Source of the DNA: Symsagittifera roscoffensis
Taxonomy: Eukaryota; Xenacoelomorpha; Acoela; Convolutidae
Assembly (NCBI RefSeq): GCF_963678635.1
Contig: NC_087063.1
Location: 17,920,143 to 17,984,142 of the forward strand
DNA length: 64,000 bases
Direction: 5' to 3'
Shown: positions 23,926-37,080 of the stretch, in pieces
Position numbering within the stretch: the stretch's first letter is position 1
Layout: every line of letters starts with the position of its first letter
Notes under the pieces: generated by a model
What the model saw: only the letters and a program-made list of their open reading frames with translations
Told to the model about the DNA's origin: nothing
Database searches by the model: none
Program-made: the position numbers and the translations under genes

Positions 23926-25050
23926 GGAAGGTGTATTAATTTGCGATGGACAATTTTTCCAGTAAATAATTAATGCAAAAAACTCGAAAAGGAAAGCGAT
24001 AACGATACATACTAAAAAGCGGTTTTCCATCAAAACCTTTTATAACCTTAGTCTGTAAGTTTTTAAAATGAGATTTTGATTCTTCAGAGGAATGTTATAC
24101 ACGGTTCACTGATTGTGAACAAAAGACTAGTGAATGATTTTGTAAGTTTTATGGGACCATACAGTTAATGCGCCTTACAATATAGCTATTTTGGCAACTG
24201 GATTAATTCCAGCGTTTGTATTGCTGTATCGGCAACCTGGATCATTCAACAAGGTTAGCCAGTGTTGCTGCAAAGGTTTGAACAGAATCTACCGACAGAT
24301 TTCCCGAGAAAACCAAAAAAAACTAAAACTTTTTTCTTTTACAAATTTCTTTAAAACTTTGTCCTTTTTACTGAGAGCAAATAATTTGGGCCTTAAAAAA
24401 GCACCTATTTAGGGTGAAAACAATGCAATTGGATGAAAGCATTCAATTTACCGACAATCAGAATTTAGCCTTTTGCATCTTGCCTAAACTGCTTAAGTTT
24501 GAACAGTGCTGATTTAAATTATCCGGATAAAACGAAAAAAAAACTTGAAATTTGAATCACGCTTGTTTTCAAACTAGTTAACTTCAGAAAAAATCATTAA
24601 CACAGAACTTGATTGGAAATTCAGTAGAATTATTTCGGAGCAATTTAAGTTGCGAAATTGGGGTCCAAAATGGCACTCCAAAAACGAACATTTTCGGCTT
24701 TTTTAGTCGATTAAAAGCTACGCGAAAACTATTGGTTCTGGTTCAATTGCTGGTTCAATGTTTTTGGCGTAAATTGCTTTTTCACTGCAATTTGTGCTGA
24801 ACAAGCTTGTATAGCACTGGTTTGTAGTAACCTGATAAGCTGAACTACAAACTAGAGTGCGTACAAATTGGTCTCAAAAGTAAAAGCGGGCAGGTCACAT
24901 GAGTCCCAAAAATTAAAATCAGCCCCAAAGGTTTCAAAACACAAAGCTATCCCAAAAGTCCCAAAAAATTGACGTATAGACCTTTCATGTTTCAATTGGT
25001 CAAAGAATACTGATCCCGATGCTCGGTTGTAACACGGAGAGTCCCTCTGT

Positions 25051-25163
25051 TGTAGAACGAGATCTAAACTAGAATTTATTATTGGATATTATTCTGATAT
25101 TTTATCTCTATAAAATATTGAATACTAACCAATCATACTCCATCAAACTAACAACCCACTTAT
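25051..25163 (+). repeat. Truncated LTR fragment, copy 2
   Basis: Same 113-bp LTR fragment as at 23813-23925, repeated by the 1238-bp tandem duplication. Confidence 0.85.
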
Positions 25164-26287
25164 GGAAGGTGTATTAATTTGCGATGGACAATTTTTCCAG
25201 TAAATAATTAATGCAAAAAACTCGAAAAGGAAAGCGATAACGATACATACTAAAAAGCGGTTTTCCATCAAAATCTTTTATAACCTTAGTCTGTAAGTTT
25301 TTAAAATGAGATTTTGATTCTTCAGAGGAATGTTATACACGGTTCACTGATTGTGAACAAAAGACTAGTGAATGATTTTGTAAGTTTTATGGGACCATAC
25401 AGTTAATGCGCCTTACAATATAGCTATTTTGGCAACTGGATTAATTCCAGCGTTTGTATTGCTGTATCGGCAACCTGGATCATTCAACAAGGTTAGCCAG
25501 TGTTGCTGCAAAGGTTTGAACAGAATCTACCGACAGATTTCCCGAGAAAACCAAAAAAACTAAAACTTTTTTCTTTTACAAATTTCTTTAAAACTTTGTC
25601 CTTTTTACTGAGAGCAAATAATTTGGGCCTTAAAAAACCACCTATTTAGGGTGAAAACAATGCAATTGGATGAAAGCATTCAATTTACCGACAATCAGAA
25701 TTTAGCATTTTGCATCTTGCCTAAACTGCTTAAGTTTGAACAGTGCTGATTTAAATTATCCGGATAAAACGAAAAAAAAACTTGAAATTTGAATCACGCT
25801 TGTTTTCAAACTAGTTAACTTCAGAAAAAATCATTAACACAGAACTTGATTGGAAATTCAGTAGAATTATTTCGGAGCAATTTAAGTTGCGAAATTGGGG
25901 TCCAAAATGGCACTCCAAAAACGAACATTTTCGGCTTTTTTAGTCGATTAAAAGCTACGCGAAAACTATTGGTTCTGGTTCAATTGCTGGTTCAATGTTT
26001 TTGGCGTAAATTGCTTTTTCACTGCAATTTGTGCTGAACAAGCTTGTATAGCACTGGTTTGTAGTAACCTGATAAGCTGAACTACAAACTAGAGTGCGTA
26101 CAAATTGGTCTCAAAAGTAAAAGCGGGCAGGTCACATGAGTCCCAAAAATTAAAATCAGCCCCAAAGGTTTCAAAACACAAAGCTATCCCAAAAGTCCCA
26201 AAAAATTGACGTATAGACCTATCATGTTTCAATTGGTCAAAGAATACTGATCCCGATGCTCGGTTGTAACACGGAGAGTCCCTCTGT

Positions 26288-26672
26288 TGTAGAACGAGAT
26301 CTAAACTAGAATTTATTATTGGATATTATTCTGATATCTTATCTCTATAAAATATTGAATACTAACCAATCATACTCCATCAAACTAACAACCCACTTAT
26401 TTGTAAGTGTTGAAACCGGTGTACACTAGATCTATTGAGACTAGGAGATATAAGAGTAAGATTATGATTGGTACTAGAAATTGGTATTGTAAGTGTTCAA
26501 ACCGGTGTACACTAGATCTACTGAGACTGAGAGATATAAGAGTAAGATTAAGATTGGTATTAGACTAAGAAGTTGCACGAATATATCCGGCCGAAAATAA
26601 GATAGCGTGACGAGCAGACGGTGTACCTTATCTGAAATTACTCTATGAGTATAGTATATCATACATTACTCA
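26288..26672 (+). repeat. Element 2 5' LTR with internal tandem duplication
   Basis: Begins TGTAGAACGAG and ends CATTACTCA. An approximately 85-bp block containing ACCGGTGTACACTAGATC and ATATAAGAGTAAGATT occurs twice (about 26401-26487 and 26488-26570). Compared with the other LTRs it lacks the segment around the AATAAA. The 3' part is highly similar to Element 1. Confidence 0.88.
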
Positions 26673-26674
26673 TC

Positions 26675-26684
26675 TGGTGCGACC
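26675..26684 (+). promoter_or_regulatory. Primer-binding site of Element 2
   Basis: TGGTGCGACC, 2 nt after the LTR, the same site and spacing as in Element 1; similarity continues through AAAGTCTCGAAC. Confidence 0.7.
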
Positions 26685-26789
26685 AAAAGTCTCGAACAGA
26701 CCTTAACTAACGTAGACTTAGACAAAAATTAGATTAGAATTAGACAAATACAACATTTCAAAAATGTTACATGACGAAACTTAAAAGAT

Positions 26790-26969
26790 ATGTCTCTACG
26801 ATTCAATAGATCAGATCCAATATTCCGAACAATACGAGAACTACACGGTATTGGAAGAAGACCTCGAATAAGAGACGACATACGACTAAGGAGAAATCTA
26901 CCAATCGATTTCATGATCGTACGACAAAAACCAGATCAAACTTTTATTTTAGATTTTTGCTACCAGTAA
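26790..26969 (+). CDS. Leader ORF homologue (59 aa)
   Basis: Open frame MSLRFNRSDPIFRTI ending at TAA 26967-26969, homologous to 2763-2969 of Element 1 over about 52 residues, then diverging. Several codons differ only at the third base. It is uninterrupted in a copy whose large genes are broken. Function unknown. Confidence 0.45.
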   Translation: MSLRFNRSDPIFRTIRELHGIGRRPRIRDDIRLRRNLPIDFMIVRQKPDQTFILDFCYQ

Positions 26970-27961
26970 ATTTAAAGTTTCATTTACTGACATAGAATTT
27001 TGGAGAAACATCCTCAATAACCTTTCATGGCGCTAAACCTAATAAGTATACAATAACCAACGATAAAAACAACACAAGTCGTTTTTTTAAATCAGCTGTA
27101 AGCTAAATAACATCTTGTTAATTGAATATGTTAAATGAATATATAAATACAAAAACAAGTAAGTATAAATCATAAATTATTAGTATATATAAATCATCCA
27201 TTCATCCCAGCTTCATCACCTAAAACATAACAGCAAATCTCAAAAACTAACAATCATCAAAACTAAAAACTGAACCTTTTTAACTTAACCTTTTATCGAT
27301 AAACTATCAAGGGTTTATCCTTGTTTTCACTTAAATTAATTTCATTTAAAATAACAAGATCATCAAGGCTTCCCTTAGAACTTCAAATTAAATTGAACTA
27401 TATCTAAATTTCTGATCCTCAAGGCTTATCCTTGGATCAAATAGAACAATTTTGTTCTCCCCTCCCACATTAATAAGTGTCTAACGACCTCAAACGTCGA
27501 TTCACTACCCAACCCTTATTAAAGATTCGGAATTCACAGAAATTTTTCAAATAGCTAACCATTATAATTAGGATAAACAGTGAAGAACTTCGGCTACTCA
27601 TCTTTCACTTGATCGTCTTTCTCTTGAATGACCCAGGCTTAAACACTTAAATTTAGTAAGTCATAAAATAGTATCTAACAAATTACTTGCGTTCTAATTA
27701 TACCTGAACCTTGTGGATCGATTTACTATCCTCCAACGCGTGATCACAAATCACAACCCCTAAGTAAGATTAGGTAAGTCTATCTTAACTTAGAATTGTT
27801 CACGAGAAAGTAAAAATCATTCTCACGAATTGATATATGCTTTTCTCTCCAACCCGACAAAAACGCCCCAAGTTAAGCTAACCACAAAAAACCGTAAGAA
27901 CTAACAGTTTAAGACATTAGAAATCACTAACCCAAATATTGCATCCATCATCGCAAGCTTT
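26970..27961 (+). promoter_or_regulatory. Element 2 leader
   Basis: Matches the Element 1 leader in blocks: the CAAGGCTTATCCTTG hairpin (about 27420-27436), AGAACAATTTTGTTCT soon after, an AGTGAA...TTCACT stem near 27570-27605, and the paired donor motifs GTAAGA (27764-27769) and GTAAGT (27774-27779). Conservation of these parts over diverged surroundings suggests function in the family. Confidence 0.45.
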
Positions 27962-28372
27962 ATGTCAAGAGACCATTTAGGAAACAAACAAACAATTACA
28001 TTACACAACTGTTTAATTAACGACGAAAGATACGACCTCGTAATCAAACCACACAGACAATTAATAAGATACATAAGAACAAAAAGACAAACACTAAGAA
28101 AGAAAATTATTAACAAACAAAAACAAATTATTAAGAAACGATTTTCAAAGCGAAGAAACGCAGTCTCAGAATCAGAATTCAGCGCAATACAAGAACTCCA
28201 CAATCTAAAAGACTCAATAAATAAAAACCATCAAATTGATGATCAAATATATTTTACTGACTCAGAAACCACGTCGCCAGCATCAATAAAAGGAAAACGT
28301 AGAATAAAAAAATTGTTACAAAAACAAACCAATACGTCTGGGCAATTGAAATCAACCAATAAGACACATTGA
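27962..28372 (+). CDS. Basic ORF homologue upstream of gag (136 aa)
   Basis: Starts MSRDHLGNKQTITLHNC and matches the 155-aa ORF of Element 1 through RTKRQTLRKKI, SDSETTS and KGKRRIKK, then ends earlier after a divergent tail. The frame is intact. It does not reach the gag start, so the overlap seen in Element 1 is lost. Unknown function; see 3901-4368. Confidence 0.6.
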   Translation: MSRDHLGNKQTITLHNCLINDERYDLVIKPHRQLIRYIRTKRQTLRKKIINKQKQIIKKRFSKRRNAVSESEFSAIQELHNLKDSINKNHQIDDQIYFTDSETTSPASIKGKRRIKKLLQKQTNTSGQLKSTNKTH

Positions 28373-28404
28373 AAATTACACGCTACCAGTGATACAACCC
28401 AAAA

Positions 28405-31400
28405 ATGATTCGAAATGAAGATAAACTAGAAGATTCAGTTCTCCCATTTTAATTCATCCACTAGCTGAAGCTCGAGGAGAGGTACAATGTTGTCAAAATT
28501 TAATCGCAAATTTATTCGAAAAAGGAGATAGTCCATGCAAAAAAGAATTTCTTGATGTAAAAATCAAAAGACAACTTCTTGATCACTATCTCAAAGGCAT
28601 ATGTAGTCTCACATCACAATATGGAATCTACACAATAGAAATCAGATCACCAAACGCATTTTACGAAAACTGATAATGTAGATATTGAATTTTCAAAAGT
28701 TTTTACAAAATACATAAAAACTATACAACATCAAAACTCACAAAGAGCAAACTCAATTTTCACGAACGAAGTATTTTCACTTATCTATAGCTATTTATCT
28801 TTATTAGAATTGGAAGAACCTAAGGCGATTCACCAACTCAAACATCTCGACATACAATTGTACGACAGGAAATACACATATTTTCAAAATTTTTAAATGC
28901 AATACATGAAGATCCAAAAAAAATGAAATAACACAACATGTAAAACCCGATTTACAAAAAATCTTAGCATGGTTCATAATCGATTATTTTAGTCACAATC
29001 TTGATTTTATTGAAAAAGCAAGAAAAAATTTTCGACCACAAAATACAGATGACGAAACTGTATTAGCAGAACAATCAGATTATGTTTGGGACCCTGAATG
29101 GTCTCATAATTTTTTTTAATATCCCAACAGACATATCAAGTCAAGCAATTAACATTATCTCTAATCATAAAGATTATGTTAGAGTATACGCACTTACAAT
29201 TGACGCAACACCTTGGAACTATAAATCAATCTTTCCTGAAAAAGCTGGAGAATAAAACTAAAACACTACTTTTATAAAACCAGACAACTTAAACGGAACA
29301 AGAAATCTTACACAACAAGATATACAAACCCCATCACGTTTCGTAAACAAAGAAATAGTTGAAACAATAACAACAACAGAAGCACAACGAAGCATTTCAC
29401 CTATTCAACACAATTTTACAACTCCAAAACGCTACAACAAACAGTTATACAACCCACAGTAAAACCCTCTGTTGCTCAAAAATACTCACAAAGGGATTAC
29501 CCAACGTTTCAACCAAAACAAAACCATCATAAAAACAAAAAACATCACATAGAAGTATAACTATGTAAATAGGTCAAAAACAACAAAACCTTCTAATATG
29601 AATTTTCAGAACTACTCATATTCACAATATACCACAACCAACTTCAAGTTCAGTAAATTTTAATGATCAACCACGATCCTCACAAGATCAAAGTGAAAAT
29701 TACTCATTTTTTCAACCAAACAAAAATAATACAAATAGATACCAGACTAGAAATCAGCCTCCTTATTCTACAACTAACTATTTTCCATCAGATGATAAAG
29801 AATACTATAATCAAAATCATCAAAAAATTTTTTCAAGCGAAAGACCTCGTTCTTACAGTTTTGATCAACCAGATATTTTCAAACCATACACAAGAGATTA
29901 ACAAATACGACAACCTAGAAATAATCCAACATCATACAATAATAATTTTCAACCTCAAAATCTAGTACACAATCTTACCAACCAATTAAAATGCAGAACG
30001 AAATCCCATTGCCATATTATTTACAACCTAAAATCACAAAAAGTCAACTTATAAGTTTTCTCAAATGCTAAATGCCGCAGAATCACAGCAAATGAATATG
30101 AATCCATATCTAATGGGAGGATCATCAATATCATCGAAAAAACCACTAATGGTTTTTACAGGCACAGATCCTGAATACTCTGTAGAACTTACCTAAATGC
30201 AGTCACAGCAAATTTAATTTTAAATATAGGAACTGAACCAGTAAATACACCGCTTCATCAAAATTTGATACATAGACGCACAGTTTAATCCAAACCACAC
30301 TTGACGGCGCAGCCCAAAAAAGGTTTTCAGTTTTATCTATAGAAATAAAATCAGATTGGAAAAGATTCACAAAAGGAATTTCAAAATGTTTGATTCTGAA
30401 AGAAACAAACAACATCAAAGAGTTTTATGCAAGGAAATTTGTAGACTACCAAACGAAACAATTAAACAAGTTTCAGTAAGAATTGAAACATTAGTCCGAA
30501 AAGCATATTCACTCAATACCCATGATTATAACAACACAAACATGACAGAAATCTTAATGATGACTCTAACACCTCAATTGCGAAAAATAGCAATAAAAAA
30601 GAGAGCATCACATCCTTCCTCAATCCGAGAACCAGATTTAGACTTTAGAAAACTAGTAGATAAATCAGAACAAGCAGAAATCACTATGAAACTAGAAGAA
30701 ACAGAAAACCTAAAGCTACAATATGTCAACAACATCCAAACCACTACTTCACAAATAAATCATATTCATGACTCCGATTCAGAGTTATCTGATAAAATCA
30801 CTGAAATTTTAAACATCTACTAGAAAAACCCTAAATTTAAAGGTAAACCATCTTCAAAAAATGGTGCAATTGTTGCCGAAGATACGGAAACAGCATGGCC
30901 AATTGCAGACAAAAACAACAAGACAATCAAAATAAACCACAAAAATATAGAGAATCAAAAAAATCATTTCATCAGTACATGAAAAAAGATCAAAATTTAC
31001 CCGACGAAAACATTAATAGTAATAATAGTTCAAGAAAACCACTTCCAAATAACTCAAATTACTCTAGACAACACTCACCTTATAATCCTAATTATCGAGG
31101 ACGATCACCAAACCAAAGAAATTCACGAAAATTCTCACCAATCAGATATATTCGATCAAGCAGTCGAAATAATCAGAATCGAAATAACTATTCGAAATCA
31201 AATTCAAACCGACCTGAATTTTCGTTCAAGGCTAGTTCCCACTCAAATTTTAGAAATAGATGTTTTTCAATTGATCGATCTAGAAACTCTTCATATAGTA
31301 GAAAAAAAATTATTCCAACGATAGGAATAGGAACTATTCAAGTAATCGAAGTCATAGATATCAAAACAATCGATCACGCGATTATTCTAACAACAGATCA

Positions 31401-31662
31401 AACTATCAAAGATCAAAATATAATAACTATCAAAATAGATCACGCGATAATTCGCAGAACAGAAATTCAAGTTATAACAACCGACAAAAAAACTACTCTC
31501 AATCACCACATAGGAATAACACACGTTATCAAAATTCACAACAAAATTATAGAAGTAGCACACCTAAACATCAAAGGCAAATCAATCAAGTACAAACAAC
31601 TGAAGAAATTCAACCAAACCCCCCTGGCATTGATAATAACGAAAGCACAGAATTGCAATTAA
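28405..31662 (+). pseudogene. gag pseudogene of Element 2
   Basis: Homologous to Element 1 gag along its length, but split by many frameshifts and stops. Readable pieces include MFDSERNKQ and PSSIREPDLDFRKLVDK (about 30356-30823), then a stop TAG within the NIY-KNP segment. In the zinc knuckle the histidine codon is AAC (Asn), so the CCHC motif is broken as CCNC. The Arg/Asn/Ser-rich tail remains as an open stretch up to 31662. Confidence 0.85.
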
Positions 31663-31722
31663 GTCACATAAATTGCGAATCCACAGACAGTGAAAGTGAC
31701 ACAGACAATGCAATTTCAATTA

Positions 31723-33710
31723 ACATGATTCATGTTGAAATGACTACGAACCTATTACGAACAACCAATACAATCCCATATCTATCAAAATCATGATCAC
31801 TTCCTCTTAAATTATTATACAAGACCTATAAAAATTAACAAAACAGTAGAAAAAATAGTAGAAAAATAACAGAAGAAAAACCCACAGAATGTTCAAGCAC
31901 AAATAACATTTATCAAAATACACCTGAAGAAACGCAATTATCAAAAGAAAAAAATTGAACAATCCCACTCCTTTTAGAGTTCAAAATGTAAAGAACATCA
32001 AACACAAGACCTTGAAATTGATTTTTTAATAGATTCCGGAGCGGAATCAAATATTGTCAACATCCAGACTTGGAACGAAGTAAAAATTTACATTCAAAAT
32101 TAATACCTTCAAAACAACAAGCAGGCTAGCAACAGCACAAGGATCAACCTGATCAAATTATGGAAAAATCAAACTTTTCCTTGTTCCCACTCGAACAATG
32201 GAACAGAATAAACTTTTGAGCAAACCATTTAAACAAACCTTCCACATCACAGATATAGAACATAATATCAGTGGAATACCATTTATTACTAAATATATAC
32301 CAACTATAAATATCTTAAACAGCAAAATTCATATAAAAGATAAATACCCAAGAATGAAAAACACAGCTTAACATTTTTCAAAGAATAAACAAACAACCAC
32401 CATTTTTCTCCAAATTTTACCCTACATACAATCAGTAACGAAAACACTTAAGCCACTAGCATGTTATATTTATAATTTTTCAATCAAACAAGTTCATCAC
32501 TACAATAAAGAACAAAATAAGCAACTTCTCTATATGTCTGACCTTGAATTCAGACCAAGTCATAAATTTTTCCGAGTAACAATTTCATTTATCAAATTCA
32601 TGAAAAACTCAAACTCAGACATGATTTCCTTACATATAAATAACAATTCTCCATATAAAACAACCCTACCTCCAGGACTCTTAGGTTATTGTGAAACTAA
32701 CGGAACAAATTCTCCCACAAAGGAAGTAGCGTATAGAGTAAATAATGTTTTACAACTATTAGATATACGTCAATCAACAATTCGTGATGAAAAATTATCG
32801 ATTAATAACATAATTTGCAATGACTATTTTACGAAAAAACCTTACTTTAAACCATCATTTCATTTAATCAAAATACACGTAAGAACAACAAAAATTTTTA
32901 ACAATGTTCAATTTTCAACACTCTCAGATAAGACAAAAAGAATTTGAACAATTAGCGGATCTACTATTAAAATACCCAAAAGTTTACGCAACATCTAAAT
33001 TTGATGTTGGAAAAGTAAATTCACCACTAATTTTACCTCTGAAACCTGATGCAGTTTTCAAAAAACAACGAGCAAGTAAAGTCCCAATTCACTTACAAGA
33101 CAAAGTTATCCTCCAATTACTTGACATACTAGAACAATATGAAATAATTTCTCCAGTAAAGAAAGAAGAACAGCCAAAAGGTAACATATTTATAAGCCCC
33201 GTTATCATTTTAGCAAAGGAAGAATCATTAAAAATACTTCTAGATGCAATAGACCTCAATTCAGTCATTGAAGAATCTAAATGTAGTTGGTCTATTGAAC
33301 TAATTCAATTAATTCTCACAAAAATAAACGGTCAATATTTCACAACAGCAGATATGAATAGTGCATATCCGTAATAGCGTACCCAATACTCTAAGTAAAA
33401 ATACACCACCTGAATTGTTAACAAGCAAAACAACAGTCGAAATACCACAAATTATTAAGTTTTTCTTTGCAAAAAATGAAACTTCACCAAGATTACAATG
33501 CAAATATGCAGTAAAAACTGACATAGACCAATCACAGATTCTTAATCTACAACATTTTCCACTATGTTTAGATTGTCAAAACAATAACTACGAAGTAGAT
33601 CTACTAAGAAAATCTACATTTAAACCGATACCATATTCATCATGGAACAAAACAACACACAGCAAAAACCAATCAAACAAAAATTATACAAAACAGATCT
33701 ATTCCCTTTA
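31723..33710 (+). pseudogene. PR-RT-RNaseH pseudogene with about 960-bp deletion
   Basis: The protease DSGAES motif is still readable near 32035. The N-terminal RT region is open at 32904-33374. At about 33370 the sequence jumps from TADMNSAY straight to a segment matching TLSRNTP at the end of RNase H, so the RT catalytic YLDD and nearly all of RNase H are missing. Many further frameshifts. Cannot encode an active polymerase. Confidence 0.88.
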
Positions 33711-35575
33711 ATAGAAAAAGAAAACCTAACTGCTAATAGAAATTTATCAGGCCCACCAAATAATGACTCAAAATATACAATAAACCAAGTCTTTAACCTC
33801 CATGGCCATCTAGATACAATACCTCTACAAAAATAGAAATTGAAAACATTTTCCTCAGAATAACTCAAAAAACAACACTCGAATTATTACAGAAACATCA
33901 AAGTCTTGAACCAGTCATTAGACAATTAAAATTTTGGAACAAATATAAAACCAAACCAATTAAATCCGATATCGCTATTCTAGGAAATAAAACCCTTCTT
34001 AGATATTTCAGAAAAATTAATAATACCTCTATCAACGAGAATACAGATATTTTAGAATACCAAACATCTGATCTCACAGTATATTGTCTACCTTTAAGTA
34101 TGAAGCTTATAGCTTTTCATACCTCCCACTCATTACACACTAAAGGACACTCAGGATCAGAAAAAAAACAAACTCCATTTTCATACAAAGTTTTTACTTT
34201 CCAAATGCACCAATTTGATTTAAAGTATTATGCAATGATTGCAAAACATGCCAATTAAACAAACCATATCCAAACCAAAAACAAATGCAGAAAAACAAGA
34301 TTTTAAAGGACAAAGTCTTTAATTCAACCACAGAATTTCATTTGATACAAAAGGACCAATATCACCATCCTCCGAAGGAAACTCATATATAATGTTCATA
34401 GGCGACGCATTTACACACTACGTAGCACTTAACCCAGTACCCCAATGTAATGCTTATTATGCATATACAACACTTTATGAACACTGGATAGCAAAATTTG
34501 GTTTACCCGAAATCCTTGTTACAGATAAGGGCACTGAATTTATAAACATAAAAATATCACACTATGCCACTTATATAATATTAAACACAAACCAGGTACA
34601 TCTCATGCACCTTGGACTAATGGATTAGTCGAAGGCATGAACCGTTCGTTACAAGAAAATCTCAGATGTATCATTAACTGAAAGAACACACGATATACGG
34701 AATGGTCAACAGATGTAAAACTATTCCCCTTATCTTATAATTCACAAATCACAACAACTTTAGGACTGTCACCCTACGAAACGGTTTTCAATCAAAAACC
34801 ACGAAAAACGATAATGTTCAAAGCAAATTCTTCAAAAATTACACAAGGTTATTGTCAACCCACTAAAAAATCAATATGTTATAATCTACCACTACATACC
34901 CACGATGAAGATCACTTTCATCATCCACAAATTTTCAAATTAGCTTCCGGTACACACACCGAATGGATTTTAAATAGAGATAGAAAAAACATAATGAAAT
35001 TTATCAAAGAGTAACAAAAAAAGTATTACAAATACAAAACATTAATTCGCAAATAAATTATCGATTCAGACCAGCTACAAACTTAAAAATTGGAACATAC
35101 AATTTAATTCTAAACTTCACAACACAAAAAAGATTTTCTAAAAAGTTACAACTACTCCAAAAAGACCATATCAAATAATTGATAAACCCACTGATGTAAC
35201 ATACAAACTTATAGACCTAAACAAAAAAAAATTGTTCAACACCGAAACAATCTTCTACCTTCTTATCCAAAAGAGTACGCTCCTCGCAAACTGACTCGAT
35301 TATACTCCTTTACAGGACTCAAAATTATTCAAAATAACTCCGATCACACACTTAACAAACAAACATCTAAAAATTTTGATAATTAAAAGATAACTCAAAC
35401 AGAAAAAAAATTGAAAATTAGAAGAGAAAACTCTACCACAAATACAAAAAGAACAATCTCCACTGAGAAAATCATCGCGACTTCGAAATCAGCCACAAAA
35501 AGATTATAAAACATATATTCCTCAATCTAAAATATTAAAGAAAGTTGAATATAAACCACTCTAAAATTAATTAAT
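33642..35575 (+). pseudogene. Integrase pseudogene
   Basis: Matches Element 1 integrase with numerous frameshifts. The internal ATG at 33642 is kept. The piece at 34392-34628 covers the second catalytic Asp, where VTDKGTEF replaces VTDNGTEF. The HHCC region and the GPY-type segment are out of frame. Not functional. Confidence 0.85.
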
Positions 35576-35753
35576 CTTTTCACCTCTTGAAAGATCTTTT
35601 CATAATCCGCACATTTTCTCAAAATTCATGCTGAAAAGCACTTGAACAAACTAGTTCAAATTCAACCAATAAGAACCTTTCGGAATCATCATCTCATTTT
35701 TGACACGGCCTCAGGTATCAATCCTCAGGTACGATATTTCTATAACTATCTAA

Positions 35754-35918
35754 ATGTTCCAACATCTATTCAGTAGAACAGATGTTTTTCTTCCTTTTAT
35801 AATTTTTCTCACATTTCTGACATCCCTCATAATGACAATATGCAAATGTATAAAAAAAACTATCATAACTTTCGCATTAGCAACGATACTTATAATCCTT
35901 TCTATCGAAGAATATTAA
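35754..35918 (+). CDS. Two-TM small protein homologue (54 aa), intact
   Basis: MFQHLFSRTDVFLPF..., with two hydrophobic segments around TICKCIKK and ending EEY then TAA (35916-35918). It matches the 62-aa ORF of Element 1 (13394-13582) closely, and the CAG|GTACGAT acceptor-like sequence lies 25 nt before the ATG. An uninterrupted frame in a decayed copy is consistent with constraint before this copy died, though short frames survive more easily. Confidence 0.55.
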   Translation: MFQHLFSRTDVFLPFIIFLTFLTSLIMTICKCIKKTIITFALATILIILSIEEY

Positions 35919-35989
35919 AATAATCATAAAATTTCTTCGTAAATAAATAAATTTTAAATCTTTCCAAATTTGCTAATCAACCTTCCCCA

Positions 35990-37080
35990 CACCAGTCCCC
36001 ACCAACAATATCCCAAGAACCTCCATAAACACCAACAAATAGTCAAACAAATAACCCCCAATCATCAATCCTTTTCAAGACAATCCATATACATTTGAGG
36101 AAAGACACGCACGATTGTCCGAACCACTAGAACCAGTAATTCGCCAAGCATCTCTGAGCGAACCACAATGCAAACCAGTATTTAATATAAACCCCCTTAC
36201 CAACAAGATCTTAATAGAGCAAGACACCAAGGTCAAAACCTAAACACGCTCGAAATAAATTGACAAATTATACATCCAAGACGAAATAGAAATTTGCATA
36301 CCCCCAGAGTTCAATTCAACATACCTCATTCACCAATAGTAAATCCTATAGACCTTTCCAGTAGTACAATTCAAAGTACTCCTCAGACCCCATCACAACA
36401 AAGCACATCAACCCCTACATCTGATTTAACCCCTACATCTGATCAAGTTCGAGAAAATACTTTTGATCCCGCAGCTACTACAGAACATCTCCCATATTGG
36501 ATAACACAAGCTTTTACGCAAAGTGAGCCAATTTTAGTGAACGATCCAATAGACTTTTCATCTGACACAACTTTGTAACTACCAGAAATACTTTCACTCC
36601 CTTCAACCCCTTCTCTAACTCAAACCTCACAAACACCATTTAATCCAATTTTCCCTACAAGTCTCGGCGCTAGATATAGAGAAAGTTCAACCAATAACAT
36701 ACACCTACGATTAGACTGGAATACATTCGTAGCATCCCCTCAATTATTTGGTCAACATCACGAAAGTAACAGATTACACAACTGGGCACTAAACAGATTA
36801 CAATACCGACAAGATATCCACAAAGATATACAAGAACATAACATACAAATACTTACACAGGATAATCTGACACTAAAATTTGAAATCACAGTAAGACTAA
36901 ATAATAATTTTCACTATCCCTTACCCTAGCCCCCCCCCCCAAATATAACAGCTCAATCTTTACCTCCCCTATTTATAACCACTGAAATTATCTACAAATA
37001 CGATAGATACACAAAAAAGACAATTGGATATATAACTTTTTATAATCCATACTCAGGACTATGATACACATGTATCTTCT
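35990..37080 (+). pseudogene. Broken homologue of the no-ATG ORF
   Basis: Matches the Element 1 ORF at 13588-14724, for example PYWITQAFTQ and NDPIDFSSDTT around 36490-36570 and LRLDWNTFVA around 36710. It is interrupted by stops and frameshifts. It confirms that the Element 1 frame is a family gene. Confidence 0.7.

Larger units (their letters stand above)
22688..26400. repeat. Triplicated 1238-bp unit: sulfotransferase 5' end, upstream region and LTR fragment
   Basis: Three near-identical head-to-tail copies: 22688-23925, 23926-25163 and 25164-26400. Each holds, in order, the first 105 bp of sulfotransferase coding sequence (minus strand), about 1.02 kb upstream of its ATG, and the first 113 bp of the Element 2 5' LTR. 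The last copy continues into the full LTR. The junctions join LTR sequence ACTTAT to GGAAGG of the coding exon with at most 2 bp of shared sequence. The duplication must postdate insertion of Element 2. Short frames repeated in each unit (near 22953 and 23371) are not convincing genes. Confidence 0.9.
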
